NCBI GenBank assembly: GCA_949752795.1 | Contig: OX457061.1 | Location: 8,553,239 to 8,617,238, forward strand | Source: Hyperoodon ampullatus | Taxonomy: Eukaryota > Chordata > Mammalia > Artiodactyla > Ziphiidae | DNA: 64,000 bases | Direction: 5' to 3' | Shown: one piece after another, positions 21,626 through 32,259 of the stretch | How positions within the stretch are numbered: the first letter of the stretch is position 1 | Layout: each line of letters starts with the position of its first letter | Notes under the pieces: generated by a model | What the model saw: only the letters and a program-made list of their open reading frames with translations | Databases searched by the model: none | Told to the model about the DNA's origin: nothing | Position numbers and translations under genes: made by a program

Positions 21626-22595
21626 TGTTGATATGGTCTCTAAAAAATTCTCTGAGAAGCAAAGAAAAAAAGAAACAAGAGAAGAAGATAATGAGAAAAG
21701 GTAAAAGATGAAAGACAGAGGTCGAATATAAGAATTAATAGAAAAAATTCAGAACAGGAAAAGAAGCAACACCAATGAACATAAAAAAAACTTTCCTGAG
21801 CTAAAGAAAGACCTGCACCCTCGAGTTGAAAGGGCCTGCTTTCAGCCCGCTGTCCCCAGCTCAGTGTCCAGAGCCCACCGTGGGCAGGAGGTACTTGTTA
21901 GATCTAGGGTTGCTTTTCTACACCATGAAATTGATGAAAGGAGCTAAGCCTCAAAGAAATCCTAGAAGCACAGCTGATTCAGCAGTTGACCAACTGACTC
22001 ATGGAAACAGGAGCCCCCCAGGGGCTGTGCCCATGTAACAGTATTATATTCCTCCACTAAATCTTGTTTCTTTTAGCTGAAGGTGTGCCAGCTCATCACT
22101 TTCAGTATCAGTAACAGCGATAATAACATAGTTGTGTATTCCGAGAGGGCAGAGATTGAGGGGAATGAACACGTCTACTTAGTGGCTTATGTAGGAAAAA
22201 TTGCTCTTAAACTCAGAGTGTGAAGGTCTCCCCTGTGAACAGGATAATCCTCAGTAGCCAAACTCAAAAACCCTAGTAGAAAAAGGCTGACAATGACACT
22301 GATTAAACTCTGGAGTGGTGCTGAAACTCCAGGTGCAGGTCTGATACTCACTGTTTTCCTCCAAAGGATTGCACGGTATTGAGGGACACGCTGATTGTTT
22401 TGGTCAGAAAGGGTCACCGACAGGAAGAAGGGGCTCTTCTCCGCATCATTTCCAATGTAGTTCTGATGGACTGGAAAAGAGGCAGGTTCAGAACAGTGAA
22501 GATGCAGCCGGCTCCTCCAGGCACTGGGAGCAGTGGGCATGGCAGGTGGCAGCCAGCCCTTCCCACAGGGTCAGGGAACAGTAATCTCCAGCCCA
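21626..22595. other. No gene or confident repeat seen
   Basis: A-rich then mixed sequence without a named repeat. The minus-strand frame at 22187-22540 (117 codons) has no domain I recognise and no splice-site context. Confidence 0.4.
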
Positions 22596-22599
22596 GCTC

Positions 22600-22940
22600 G
22601 GAAAAGAACCTGGTGACTCTATCCTAATCATGCTCTCCTGTCCCCCTTGCCAGGGATGGACTCAGGAATGAACATGTGACCCAATTCTGGCCAATGAGAC
22701 AGGAGGAAAAGTGTGTCAAGGGGTTTTTGGAAGGGCTTCCTCACTCCTGAAGATGGCCTTCTTTTCCCCTGGACACAGTGGTGTCTAGAAGTGATGCCTG
22801 GAATTGCTGCAACCATCTTGTGAGCCTGAGGAAAGCCAGCATGGATGACATCACCAAGCCTCTGACTCCACCAACCCCAGAGCTTGCCCTACCTCTGGGT
22901 CTCTTGTTGTCTCCCTTATTGTTTAAGCCCGTTGAGGCAG
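22600..22940 (+). repeat. Unassigned interspersed repeat
   Basis: The pieces aacatgtgacccaattctgg, ccaatgagacaggagg, ctgcaaccatcttgtgagcc and cttattgtttaagccc belong to a common mammalian medium-reiteration family whose name I cannot give with confidence. A distant relative appears at 63520-63840. Confidence 0.45.
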
Positions 22941-23009
22941 CTGAAGGCATCCAAGCACTATGCTTTCAAGCATTTGGGAAGATAGCAAATTTCCCCCAAT
23001 TTCTTTCTT

Positions 23010-23214
23010 TTTTTTTTTTTTTTTGCGGTACGCGGGCCTCTCACTGTTGTGGCCTCTCCCATTGCGGAGCACAGGCTCCAGACGCGCAGGCTCAGCGGCC
23101 ATGGCTTACGGGCCTAGCTACTCCGCGGCATGTGGGATCTTCCCGGACCGGGGCACGAACCCGTGTCCCCTGCATCGGCAGGCGGATTCTCAGCCACTGC
23201 GCCACCAGGGAAGC
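23010..23214 (-). mobile_element. CHR SINE (short type), antisense
   Basis: T-tract, gcggtacgcgggcctctcac, to gccaccagggaagccc. Target duplication cccaatttctttcttt at 22995-23010 and about 23217-23232. Confidence 0.95.
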
Positions 23215-23514
23215 CCCCCAATTTCTTTCTTTATAAAGAGATATGTCTTGCCAAATAAGTGAACTTCTTGGAATAATACAGTATCCGATTTTTAAAAAGA
23301 CATCATTTGGGTCTGCTCACTCTCATTTTATAGCTCAAGTATCACACCTTCTACAAATAAATAAATGCATTAGCCTGATAAGCAATTTATCTAACCCATT
23401 TCTAATCCTGCCATAGTGATTATTCTTCCATTCCCATTGCTTTCTGTCGCTAACCACGCTCCTGTTTTCCACCTTTCCATATATGTTCACATGAGCCCTT
23501 CACTTCAAATGTAC

Positions 23515-23715
23515 ATCAGTATTCATGACAGAGCTCTTGGTATGTGCCAGGCACCAGGCTTAGTGTGCCTCACTGACACTTCTGTTCAAACCTCCTAGGT
23601 ATGTCCTAGTAATACCCCCACTTTACAGATAAGGAATTAAGACTCAGAGAAGTGGCAGTAACTAGTGTTAAGGTCCTATGTTGGTAACGGCAGAACCAGG
23701 ATTCAAACAGTCTGT
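23515..23715 (-). repeat. MIR SINE
   Basis: Antisense MIR: ttggtatgtgccaggcacca, cccccactttacagataagg, aattaagactcagagaag and aaccaggattcaaacagtct. Confidence 0.75.
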
Positions 23716-23800
23716 AGTCTCCATGAGGGCAGGAATCATAGCTGCCTTTGCAAGAGCACATTTCCTGGCACATGGTAAGTGATAAACAAATCCTGGTCAC
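23716..23800 (+). repeat. L2 LINE 3' tail
   Basis: ccatgagggcaggaatcata, cctggcacatggtaagtg and ataaacaaa make a short L2 3' end beside the MIR. Confidence 0.55.
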
Positions 23801-24795
23801 CAGAGCCTACAGCGTAATGCCTCTCTGCTCTGCATTAGCCCTGGAGCTCAGGGAATCGTTTCTCCCCCTCACTGCCTTCAACTAAGTGTTCAAAGCCCAC
23901 TATAGACCGGGTAAGTGCCTTGTTAAGTCTAAAATTGTTTTGTGCCCTGCAAATTCTTCTCATCTCGCAAATCACTCATTCATACTATCTAATCCTCTTT
24001 AACTCCCCAGGGACAAAAATAACTAGCAAAAACTAACTAAATAAAAAATTTTAAGATAAAAATATAAAATAAAAAATAAAATATAACAAATTTAAAACGG
24101 AGGAAAACCTACTAGGGCTGAATCTTCAAAGCTTACAAATCTACAAAGCTTACAACTGACCTTGAAATGAAATGCCCTGACCTCAGTGTCCCTAAACTGA
24201 TAAGTTTCACACATATAGGGTACCAGAAATTATACCAACACTAATTTTCATTCTGAATATCCTTTCTTCCCAACCACTGTAATGACATAATTACCTTGTC
24301 CTAAAAAATACTTGAAATACCATCTGGTGTGGTATTCTGGGTTCTCTAAGTGCACGTCTGTCCTTCGCCAAGTGCCTGGCAGAGCAGTTGCATTCTGTAA
24401 TGGAACAAAGTTATGCCATTAAGAGGCTTATTTAGAAAGTAAACAAGGTAGCAATGAACCAGATGCCAAAGAACCAGAAAAGTCACTGTTAAAAGTGTAC
24501 AAACAGGGCTGTAACCACATGTTCTCATTAGAAAAGACACCTGTCAAAATCCACATCATAGAAACATTCTGAAGGTCCTTGGGGTGTAGGAAAAAGCACC
24601 AGGTGAACCAGTGAGTTAAGCGATTTCTAACTTGAGTTTAAAGTTTTTCTCCTTTCTGGGCTGAAGCTTCCACAACATTTGGGAGTTGGTGCCCGCAGAG
24701 GCATGCCCTTCTGTTTGTTACCCTGTAACGGGCACATTTCACCTGGAACACATCTCGGCAGCATCTTATTTGAGTTCATATTCTTTGTAGAATTT
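23801..24795. other. No gene or confident repeat seen
   Basis: Single-copy-looking DNA with an A-rich patch at 24020-24100. I see no frame or RNA gene worth calling. Confidence 0.45.
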
Positions 24796-24799
24796 TAAA

Positions 24800-25110
24800 A
24801 ATTTACTGTAACTCAATTAATGTGGAAAACATGGATAAACATAACGAATAATCCGAATCCTCTATCCAAAGATATAATCGCTATTAATGATTTGATATGG
24901 TTTCCTCAAATTTTTCCCCTACATGTACATACGTACTTTTCTTACCAAAATGGAATCATACTAAATATACAGTTTGAAACTCCACTGACATCTACATTGT
25001 GCCCTGTGTGTAAGACAGACTGCTGGAACATTCTTTTCTCATTCTGACATGGCTCTAGTGATTTACTGGATGTCTGTGGTCAGTTTCTTTATCATGTTGA
25101 AGAAGTTCCC
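24800..25110 (-). repeat. Old L1 fragment (antisense)
   Basis: ccaaagatataatcgctatt, tatggtttcctcaaattttt and ccaaaatggaatcatactaa resemble the antisense 3' region of old mammalian L1s. Confidence 0.45.
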
Positions 25111-25469
25111 TTCAATTCCAAGTTTATAAAGCGGTTTTCTCAGAAATGAATATTGAATTTTACTGAAAGCTTTTTTTTTTTTGGCAACTATTTAGCAAAT
25201 AGGTTAAATGGGGAAAATCATAGTCATGTAATAAATTATACCATTGGCTCTTCTTATACTGAATGGTTCTTAGATTTCTGGAAGACACCCTTATAAGTAT
25301 TCTGTTGATATACTGTATTGCTGGATTTAAAAAAATGACTTATGTATCATATTTGTTGGTGAGATGAATCTTTAGGTTACTTTTCAGTATATATTTCTGT
25401 CATGCTTTCAGGTTTATATTACTTTATAAAGTGAATTAGGATGCTTTCTGTCTTTCTCATTGCTCTGGA

Positions 25470-25690
25470 AATAATGACGTTCACGGAAAGAGCTCTAAGT
25501 GCCAAGTATTAGGCCACACACTTTACATGAATTATCTCCATAGTATCTCCACCAACTCATGAGATAGAGTCGATTTTATCCCCTTACTTTCAGATGAGGA
25601 AATTGATGCTTAGATAATTTAAGTTTGTTGCCTAAGGTTGCAGAAATAATAAGCAGTGGAGCTAAAACAAATCAGTTCCAATGTCAGAGT
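25470..25690 (-). repeat. MIR SINE
   Basis: Antisense MIR: acactttacatgaattatct, caccaactcatgagatagag, ttttatccccttactttcag, atgaggaaattgatgct and aataagcagtggagct. Confidence 0.78.
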
Positions 25691-25691
25691 G

Positions 25692-25698
25692 TTTTTTT

Positions 25699-25736
<38 letters not shown>

Positions 25737-25848
25737 GGTATGGACCCAGCTGCTCTGCGGCATGTGGGATCTTCCCGGACCGGGGCTCGAACCCATGTCC
25801 CCTGCACTGGCAGGCGGACTCTCAACCACTGCGCCACCAGGGAAGGCC
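25692..25848 (-). mobile_element. CHR SINE, antisense, with large internal deletion
   Basis: A T-tract of more than 40 nt is followed by gcggta, then directly tggacccagctgctctgcgg and on to gccaccagggaaggcc. About 95 bp between the taccgc end and the ctgggcc block of the normal SINE are missing. The tRNA-related part with box B (tcgaacccatgtcccc) is intact. The target duplication cannot be read because the flanks are T-rich. Confidence 0.9.
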
Positions 25849-26002
25849 TTTTTTTCTTTTTTTAAATCTTAACCATTATATCATCTTCTGAATCTTTTAC
25901 TTAATGTTATGCCTTTTTAATCTATCAAGGGGTAAAAAGTAGGTTAAAATTCTTAGTATTATTGTGTCTTTATTGAATTTTCTTGACTTTAAAAAAATCA
26001 GC

Positions 26003-26005
<3 letters not shown>

Positions 26006-26053
<48 letters not shown>
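26006..26053. repeat. (AT)24 microsatellite
   Basis: 48 nt of perfect alternating AT, followed by a C/CA-rich patch (ccccccacacccacaccc). Prone to length variation and cruciform formation. Confidence 0.95.
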
Positions 26054-26056
<3 letters not shown>

Positions 26057-26084
26057 CCCACACCCACACCCATATATATAAATT

Positions 26085-26390
26085 TTTATTTGGCAGTGAT
26101 TTTAAACTTACATAAAAGTTACAAGAATAAGAGGAGTGCAAAAAGCATCTGTATGCCCTTTACCAGATTCACCTACTGCTAACATTTTATCCCATTATTC
26201 ACTTGTTCACTACTCTCTATCCCTCTACACATACACACACACACACTTCTTCCCAAATCATTTAAGGCTAAATTGCATAAATAATAGCCCTTTATTCCTA
26301 AATACTTCAATGTGTATTTCCCAAGTATAGGAGTATCTTCTTACATAACCACCATAAATCCTAACTATTTTAAGTATGGCCTACTTTATA
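26085..26390 (-). repeat. Old L1 fragment (antisense)
   Basis: acttacataaaagttacaag, catctgtatgccctttacca, ctgctaacattttatcccat and cttcttacataaccacc are antisense 3' L1 pieces of mammalian-wide type. A short (CA)n lies at 26231-26246. Confidence 0.5.
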
Positions 26391-27140
26391 GAGGATTTCA
26401 AAGATACAGAAACTTCCTATAGCATTTTAAGGTGACAGTTACACAGGAACACAGTATTTACTTGACATCAACAAGAATGTTAGGAGGAAATATTCTGATG
26501 AGCACATATTCCAATCAAAGTTTAACATTGCAAACACCCATACTAATTTTATCCTTTTTAGATAATCATTTGCTAAAAGGTATTATGCAGTAATGAACTC
26601 AAATTCTTCTATGCTGCAGATGTGCCTGAACATGCCCACAGGGTTGAATGAGTCTTGAGACTGAGAAATTCTGAATCATTTCTGCATCAAATTCCAAAGC
26701 CCACAAAAGCTCCTTGTTGCTTTCCTTGTTTTGTTTTGTTTAACCACATTTATACTTGCGGGATGTGAAGGATGAAGACTGTATATGGCCAGGATATTGT
26801 GAAGAGAATTTAATCAAAATCCATGTATAACACCCCCATTTTATCTGAATGTTCTCTAATATTTGACTTTAAGCAGGGAGTCCACACAACACAAGCACTC
26901 AGGCTACAAATGAGATCCACAGTTTTATATAATGCTTGTGATTTTTCAGAGCCTCTTCCAGAGTGAGTTTAATTAATGAATGAATGCTTTTAAACTGACT
27001 TTCCTTCACTTTCTAGGTTAAATTGCTGAAAGAACACTGACAATAAAGAAGATGGATTAAAAAAAAACAAAAAATTTGAATTGCAAATATAAATATAAGC
27101 TGGTTGAAAAAAGTTAAATCATACAAAAATTAAAATGCTT
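26391..27140. other. No gene or confident repeat seen
   Basis: AT-rich single-copy-looking sequence, nothing to name. Confidence 0.45.
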
Positions 27141-27149
27141 TTTTTCCCC

Positions 27150-28215
27150 TCAACCCCCATGTCCTAATCTACTTCCTTGCCATATAATAACCATGTTACC
27201 AGATTGGTTTGGATAGTCCCAGGTCTTTTTATGCATTTACAAAAATGTGTCTATACATACGTATACACATTCACATACATTTACATACGTATGTATATAT
27301 ATACACATAATCTGTTTTCATAAATGGGATAGTATTATAGGTATTACACTGAAACTTATTTTTTCACTAAAAAAAGAAATCTTAGAAATATTTCTGTTAG
27401 TACTTACAGATCTACCTTGTTCCTTTAACAACTACATAGTTTTTTAAAAAAATTAAACACTTCAGTTGAGTACAGATGTGTAAAATACGTAAACATAAAA
27501 GGGTAGAAAGTTAAGGTCCTCTAACTTCTTTCCTGACCTCCCATTTCCACTCCAGAAGCAATTACTATTAAATTCTTAGGTAACCTTTTGGAAATTTTCT
27601 TGAATATTGACAAGCACGTTGATCTTTTTTGTTGTTTTTAAGGAAATGGGATGATATCATATGAATCATTCTGGAACTTGCTTTTATGTCTAGCACTGTA
27701 TGGTAAATGTTTTTCTACGGTATTACATTTACCTGGACCTCATTCTTTCTAACAGCTACTAAGCATTCCAGTGTCTAAATCATAATTTTCAAAATCATTC
27801 CTCTACTGATGGAAACTGATGTTGTTTCCAAGTGTTTTTATTTTTTTATTTTAAAATAACGCTACAATACACATCCCAGCAGTAGAACTGCTGGCCAAAT
27901 GATATACACATTTTTTTTTTTTTTTTTTTCGCGGTACGCGGGCCTCTCACTGTTGTGGCCTCTCCCGTTGCAGAGCACAGGCTCCGGACGCACAGGCTCA
28001 GCGGCCATGGCTCACGGGCCCAGCCGCTCCGCGGCATGTGGGATCTTCCCGGACCGGGGCACGAACCCGTGTCCCCTGCACCGGCAGGCGGACTCTCAAC
28101 CACTGCACCACCAGGGAAGCCCTACACATTTTTAATGATTGCTAATTGCCTTCCCCAAAGACTGTGCTCATTTATATGTCCCCCAACAGTGTGTAAGAGA
28201 ATCCTCCCCATGCTA
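27150..28215 (-). repeat. Old L1, antisense, split by a SINE
   Basis: Antisense L1 runs through ataaatgggatagtattata, gtacttacagatctaccttg, ctactgatggaaactgatgt, tgtttccaagtgttttta, ataacgctacaatacacatc, agtagaactgctggccaaat, and after the SINE resumes at taatgattgctaattgcctt and tatgtcccccaacagtgtg. An ATAC/GTAT-rich simple stretch lies at 27255-27310. Confidence 0.7.
27911..28122 (-). mobile_element. CHR SINE (short type), antisense, inside old L1
   Basis: T-tract, gcggtacgcgggcctctcac, to caccaccagggaagcc. Target duplication tacacattttt at 27905-27915 (merging with the T-tract) and 28123-28133. Confidence 0.94.
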
Positions 28216-28589
28216 AGGAGGAGATCTATAAAAAGCTGAAAGATTGTGCCCTCTGCTCCACCAAATACTAATTGATACATACAAGTGAGCTGTAAGGGAG
28301 GTTTCCAGGGATCTACCCGAGGGTCACAGTCATTTTAATTAATAATCTGAATGAGCACACAGATGGCAGGATAAGCACATCTGAAAGTAATATAAAGATT
28401 CTCACTGGGTTAGCTAATAGGACAGGTGACAGAATCAAGATGTCAAAAAAACCTCGACACTTAGCAATTACAGGACACACTAATGAGATTAAATTCAGTG
28501 TGGACAATGCAGAGTCCTACATTTAGGTACAAATACAAATTGTACAAGTAAAGGGTGGAGAAGGCCAGGTGCTACAAAGTAGGAATTCT

Positions 28590-28725
28590 CTCTCTTTTTT
28601 ACCCAGTAGGAGATTGAGGCTCCGTGACATTGAGTCATAAACTGGTAAGTGGTAGAGCTGAGGTCTGAACCCAGGTTTGTTTGACTCCAAAACTGTCTCC
28701 ACTATACCATGATGTTGCCTCACAG
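28590..28725 (-). repeat. MIR SINE fragment
   Basis: Antisense MIR: acccagtaggagattgaggc, actggtaagtggtagagctg, aggtctgaacccaggtttgt and ttgactccaaaactgtctcc. Sits within the L3/CR1 remnant. Confidence 0.75.
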
Positions 28726-29175
28726 CTAAATAACAGCACATGTGAAAAAGACTGGAGTTGGGGGTAGCATATCATAGGTTCGTAATGAGTCCTTGGGCTT
28801 CATGAAAAGAGGAGTGTGTGCACAGCAAGGAAGGGGATGAGCCGGCCTCACTCTGTGGCCGTGAGGCGCACCTGGGGCCAGGTGTTCATTCCGAGCACTT
28901 CCACCTAAAAGGTCCATAAACCACCTCACATGTGTCCAAGGAGCAGCAGGGAGTGTGATGATAAGTGGAACTGAGTCCATGTCTTAGGAGAAAAACAGCA
29001 GATGTCTTGGAAAGCTTGAAGGCCTATCATGCTGAAGAAGGCTCAGCCTTACACTATGGGCTCCAGAAACCATAAATAGAAACTCTGAGTGGAAAATATA
29101 GACAGATGAGTTCTGTTCAATAAAAAAAACTTTCTAGCAATGAGAGATGCCGAAAAATGGAAGTAACTTTAGGGC

Positions 29176-29881
29176 TGTGGTATAATGGGAAATTTATATT
29201 TCGGCTTTGTCTCTGGCTCTTGGCACAGAACTCCTAAAACCCTTGGCATTTCCTGAGACATAAGGGTGACAGGAGCATCTTTTGCTCCAATGAGGCAACT
29301 CGTGGTGGGCCCCTAGCTAGCTTCAGGATGGGGCCGGTAGCTAGAAAGATCAAGCTTGATTAGAAGCTTGGCACTTTCAGCCCCACCCTGCAACCTTTCG
29401 GGAGGGGAGAGGGGCTGGAGATTGAATGAATTAATCAACCATACCCATGTGAGCTTCTGTATCAAGGTGCTGGGAGGGTGGTGCACCCAAAGAGGGCAGG
29501 GGAGCTCTGTGCCCCCATCCCCCATCCCTTGCCCTCTGCACCTCTTCCATTTGCTGTTCCCAAGTTGTATCCTTTGTAATAAATGGGTATGGTAAGTAAA
29601 GTGCTTTCCAGAGTTCTGTGAGTCATTTCAGTGAATTACTGAACCCGAGGAGGGGGGTTATGGGAACCCCTAACTTTGTAGCCCAGTTAGACGGATGTGT
29701 GGGTACCCTAGGGACCTGACACTTGCCACCGGTGTCTGAAGTGAGGGCAGCGTGTGGAACTGAGCCTGAAACCAGTGGAGTCTGACGCTAGCTCCAGGTG
29801 GTTACGGTCAGGATTGAACAGAATTGTAGGGGACTTAGCTGGTGATGGAACTGGTTGGTGTCCCGAGGAAAAACCCTATCA
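29176..29881 (+). repeat. ERV LTR (ERVL-like), solo, nested in L3/CR1
   Basis: A 706-bp LTR from tgtggtataatgggaaattt to ...aaaaaccctatca. It holds aactcctaaaacccttggca, tgcacctcttccatttgctg, a polyadenylation region (gtatcctttgtaataaatgg) and a 3' part around gtctgaagtgagggcagc. It has 5' TG and 3' CA ends, flanked by agggc (29171-29175) and agggg (29882-29886), a 4/5 target duplication. No internal viral genes. A relative lies in reverse at 31420-32204. Family name not certain. Confidence 0.7.
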
Positions 29882-29976
29882 AGGGGGGAGCAAGTTTCCC
29901 ATCACTGGAGATACATTCAGGCAGGGACAGAGGAGCTAACTGTTGGCAAAGTTGTTGCAGGGGTTCATGCCTTGGG

Positions 29977-30070
29977 TGGAGGATGGGCCTAGATGAACTC
30001 TACGGCAGGAAGGTGTGGTCCATGGATGGAGGATGGGCCTAGATGAACTCTACGGCAGGAAGGTGTGGTC
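29977..30070 (+). repeat. 50-bp tandem duplication
   Basis: tggaggatgggcctagatga and the following sequence to gtgtggtc occur at 29977-30020 and 30027-30070. The period is 50 and the 44-nt shared part is identical, so the event is recent relative to the old LINE tail it lies in. Confidence 0.95.
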
Positions 30071-30369
30071 TACAGATGGGTGCTGATCTGCCAACAGTCT
30101 GTGATGAAGTAGACAGCAGTGGAGAGCAAGTCTTAGGGGATTAGCTTCCCTAAACAGAACCCAGACCAATCCGGATGTTACTGATTTTGGTAGTGAATTG
30201 TATGAGTGGGTGCTGCAAACCGGTCATACGTCGTAGGACCACAGAGAGTCCTGCAACAGATTGGAAATAAAAAAGCAGGCCCTTCACCACACACAGTCTG
30301 AGAAGCACTGCTCAGAGCCTGGGCCTCACCGTGACGTCCTTATGACACGCCCCGTGTGTGTTTTCTCCA

Positions 30370-30795
30370 CAGGAGTTACCAAAATTTGCAATCATCTTAT
30401 GTATCTGTGTTATTTATTTATTTATTTATTTATTTATTTTTTTTTTTTTTTGCGGTACGCGGGCCTCTCACTGTTGTGGCCTCTCCCATTGCGGAGCACA
30501 GGCTCCGGACGCGCAAGCTCAGCGGCCATGGCTCACGGGCCCAGCCGCTCCGCGGCATGTGGGATCCTCCCAGACCGGGGCACGAACCCGTGTCCCCTGC
30601 ATTGGCAGGCGGACTCTCAACCACTGCGCCACCAGGGAAGCCCTGTGTTATTTATTGACCACTCTCCTGCCTGTCTGTGAGCCCACGGGGGCAGGGACCC
30701 TAGCAGTCAGCAGTCTTATTCATTCCCGCATCACCAGCGCTCAGCCTGTCTGGCACCAAGAAGTGATCCTGCGTGTGGGTTGAATGAATGACTTG
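30370..30795 (+). repeat. L2 LINE 3' end, split by a SINE
   Basis: Before the SINE: acaggagttaccaaaatttg. After it: ctgtgagcccacgggggcag, ggaccctagcagtcag, ctggcaccaagaagtgatcc and ggttgaatgaatgactt, a normal L2 3' end. Confidence 0.65.
30419..30642 (-). mobile_element. CHR SINE (short type), antisense, inside L2
   Basis: (TTTA)n, T-tract, gcggtacgcgggcctctcac, to gccaccagggaagcc. Target duplication ctgtgttatttatt at 30405-30418 and 30643-30656, 14 bp perfect. The ATTT array at 30411-30439 derives from the tail and target. Confidence 0.95.
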
Positions 30796-30799
30796 ATGT

Positions 30800-31385
30800 A
30801 TTATAGGAATAGCGCTCCTGATATAACTTATGTTTTTGGTAATGGTGAGCTAGGTTATTCGACCAAACCTCCCACTGAAGAAACTAAAAGCATTAGACAA
30901 ATATTAAAGTCATCTCCTTAAAAGCACTGGAGAGCTTACAAGATAGTAAGGAATTACCAGTCAAAACAAAGGCAAGTGGGAACCCGGAGAGGTAAGTGGA
31001 GCATGGAAATTCTCTTTAGCTTGAAGACATCTATCGATCCTGGCAAAATTACTCTTGGGTTTTGGTGACCTCAAGAGGCAAGAGGGCAAAGAATCAAACC
31101 CCCAGGATCCACTGAAGTAGGTAGGTCTATAGGAGACCCACCCCACATTAAGCTGGGACCCCCAAAGGGTTACACATTCAAGAAAAGAGTGAACTGGAAG
31201 AGACCACCTTTACCCCAAAGACTCCAAGGAAGCCTGCCACAGTACTGAGTGGAGGAGTGTCTCTGAGGTGCTGTGACCACAAGCCAGCCTTCATGTAAAG
31301 TTGCAGCTCCATCCTGTATCTTGGCTTAAAGGGTTTATTTCAAGCTGGGACTTTAGTTTAAAGGTGTCTGGCAAAAGCAAATGCA
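30800..31385. other. No gene or confident repeat seen
   Basis: No named repeat. Proximal to the antisense LTR, part of this could be ERV internal sequence too decayed to recognise. Confidence 0.35.
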
Positions 31386-31419
31386 AACCCTCCCTCTGAT
31401 TCTGACACCAATTCTAATA

Positions 31420-32204
31420 TGTGGTTTCCCCCCACACCACCAAGCAATTCTCCGACACCAGCTGGGTGTCCTGTAATTCAACTCAATTCTGACACTGTCT
31501 ACCTGGAGACAGTGTCGGATCCCACAGGCTAAGGGCTCAGTCCTACAAGACTGCTTCTGACGTCTGCAACTTCTGCTGCAAACTGTAAATCCTGGTGGTC
31601 ACCTGTGCTTCTGATCAACTGGCTATAGCTTGAAGGTTCCCATGACCCTCTCCTTGGGTTTGATTAATTTGCTAGAGCACAGACCTCAGAGAAACACTTG
31701 ACTACTTAGATTACTAGTTTATTATAAAAGGATATAACTCAGGAACAGCCAGATGGAAGAGATGCATGGGGCAAGGTATGTGGATGTGGGAGGGGGTGTG
31801 GAGTGCCCATGCTCTCCGAGACGGCCATTCTTCTGGAATCTCCAGGTGTTCACCCATCTGGAAGCTCTCTAAACGCTGCCCTCTCAAGTTCTTATGGAGG
31901 CTGCATCCCATAGGCACGACTGATTAAATCATTGGCCTTTGGGGATTGAACTCACTCTCCAGCCCCTCTCCCCTCCCAGGAGGCTGGGGTTGGACTGAAG
32001 CGCTAACCCTCTAATCACGTGGTTGGTTTCTCTGGTGACCAGCCCCCATCCTTAGGAAACTTAAGGGCTTTCCAGAAATCACTTATTAACATAACAAAAG
32101 ACACCATGATCACTCTCATTACTTAGAAAATTCCAAGGGTTTTAGGAGCTCTGTGCCAGGAAGAGGTACGAAGACCAAATATGTATTTCTTATTACAAAT
32201 CACA
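31420..32204 (-). repeat. ERV LTR (ERVL-like), antisense
   Basis: Reverse complement of an LTR of the same general family as 29176-29881. Shared landmarks in reverse: tttattataaaaggatataa ctcagg (poly-A region), agatggaagagatgcat, gctccataaaac-type start region (ggttttaggagctctgtgcc) and the 3' block caactcaattctgacactgt. In its own sense it begins tgtgatttgtaataagaa at 32204. At 31390-31419, just past the LTR 3' end, the sense strand reads ttggtgtcagaatcag, like a tRNA-Leu primer-binding site, so a sliver of internal ERV sequence remains. No gag, pol or env seen. Confidence 0.65.
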
Positions 32205-32259
32205 GGATCACACTCTGTACCAAAAGGCAACACATCCTAAGCCTTATATTATTCCTAAA

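Larger units (their letters stand above)
28290..30010 (+). pseudogene. L3/CR1-clade LINE remnant, with reverse-transcriptase residues
   Basis: Read from 28341 in phase, the DNA gives NNLNEHTDGRISTS, then degraded residues where CR1-type enzymes carry the FADD box, then KILTGLANR. After a gap it gives ITGHTNEIKFSVDNAESYI, the position of the CR1 'MKFN..KCKVLHLG' block. Further on, ctttctagcaatgagagatg with ccgaaaaatggaag (to 29175) and, after an inserted LTR, tttcccatcactggagat, ggttcatgcc and gggcctagatgaactct (29887-30010) fit the CR1/L3 3' tail. A MIR (28590-28725) and an LTR (29176-29881) interrupt it. Dead, very old. Exact family (L3 or L3b) not established. Confidence 0.6.

Noticed and set aside
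31420..32204. Intact provirus between the LTRs at 29 and 32 kb
   Set aside because: The LTRs are in opposite orientations and no gag, pol or env-like frame lies between them.
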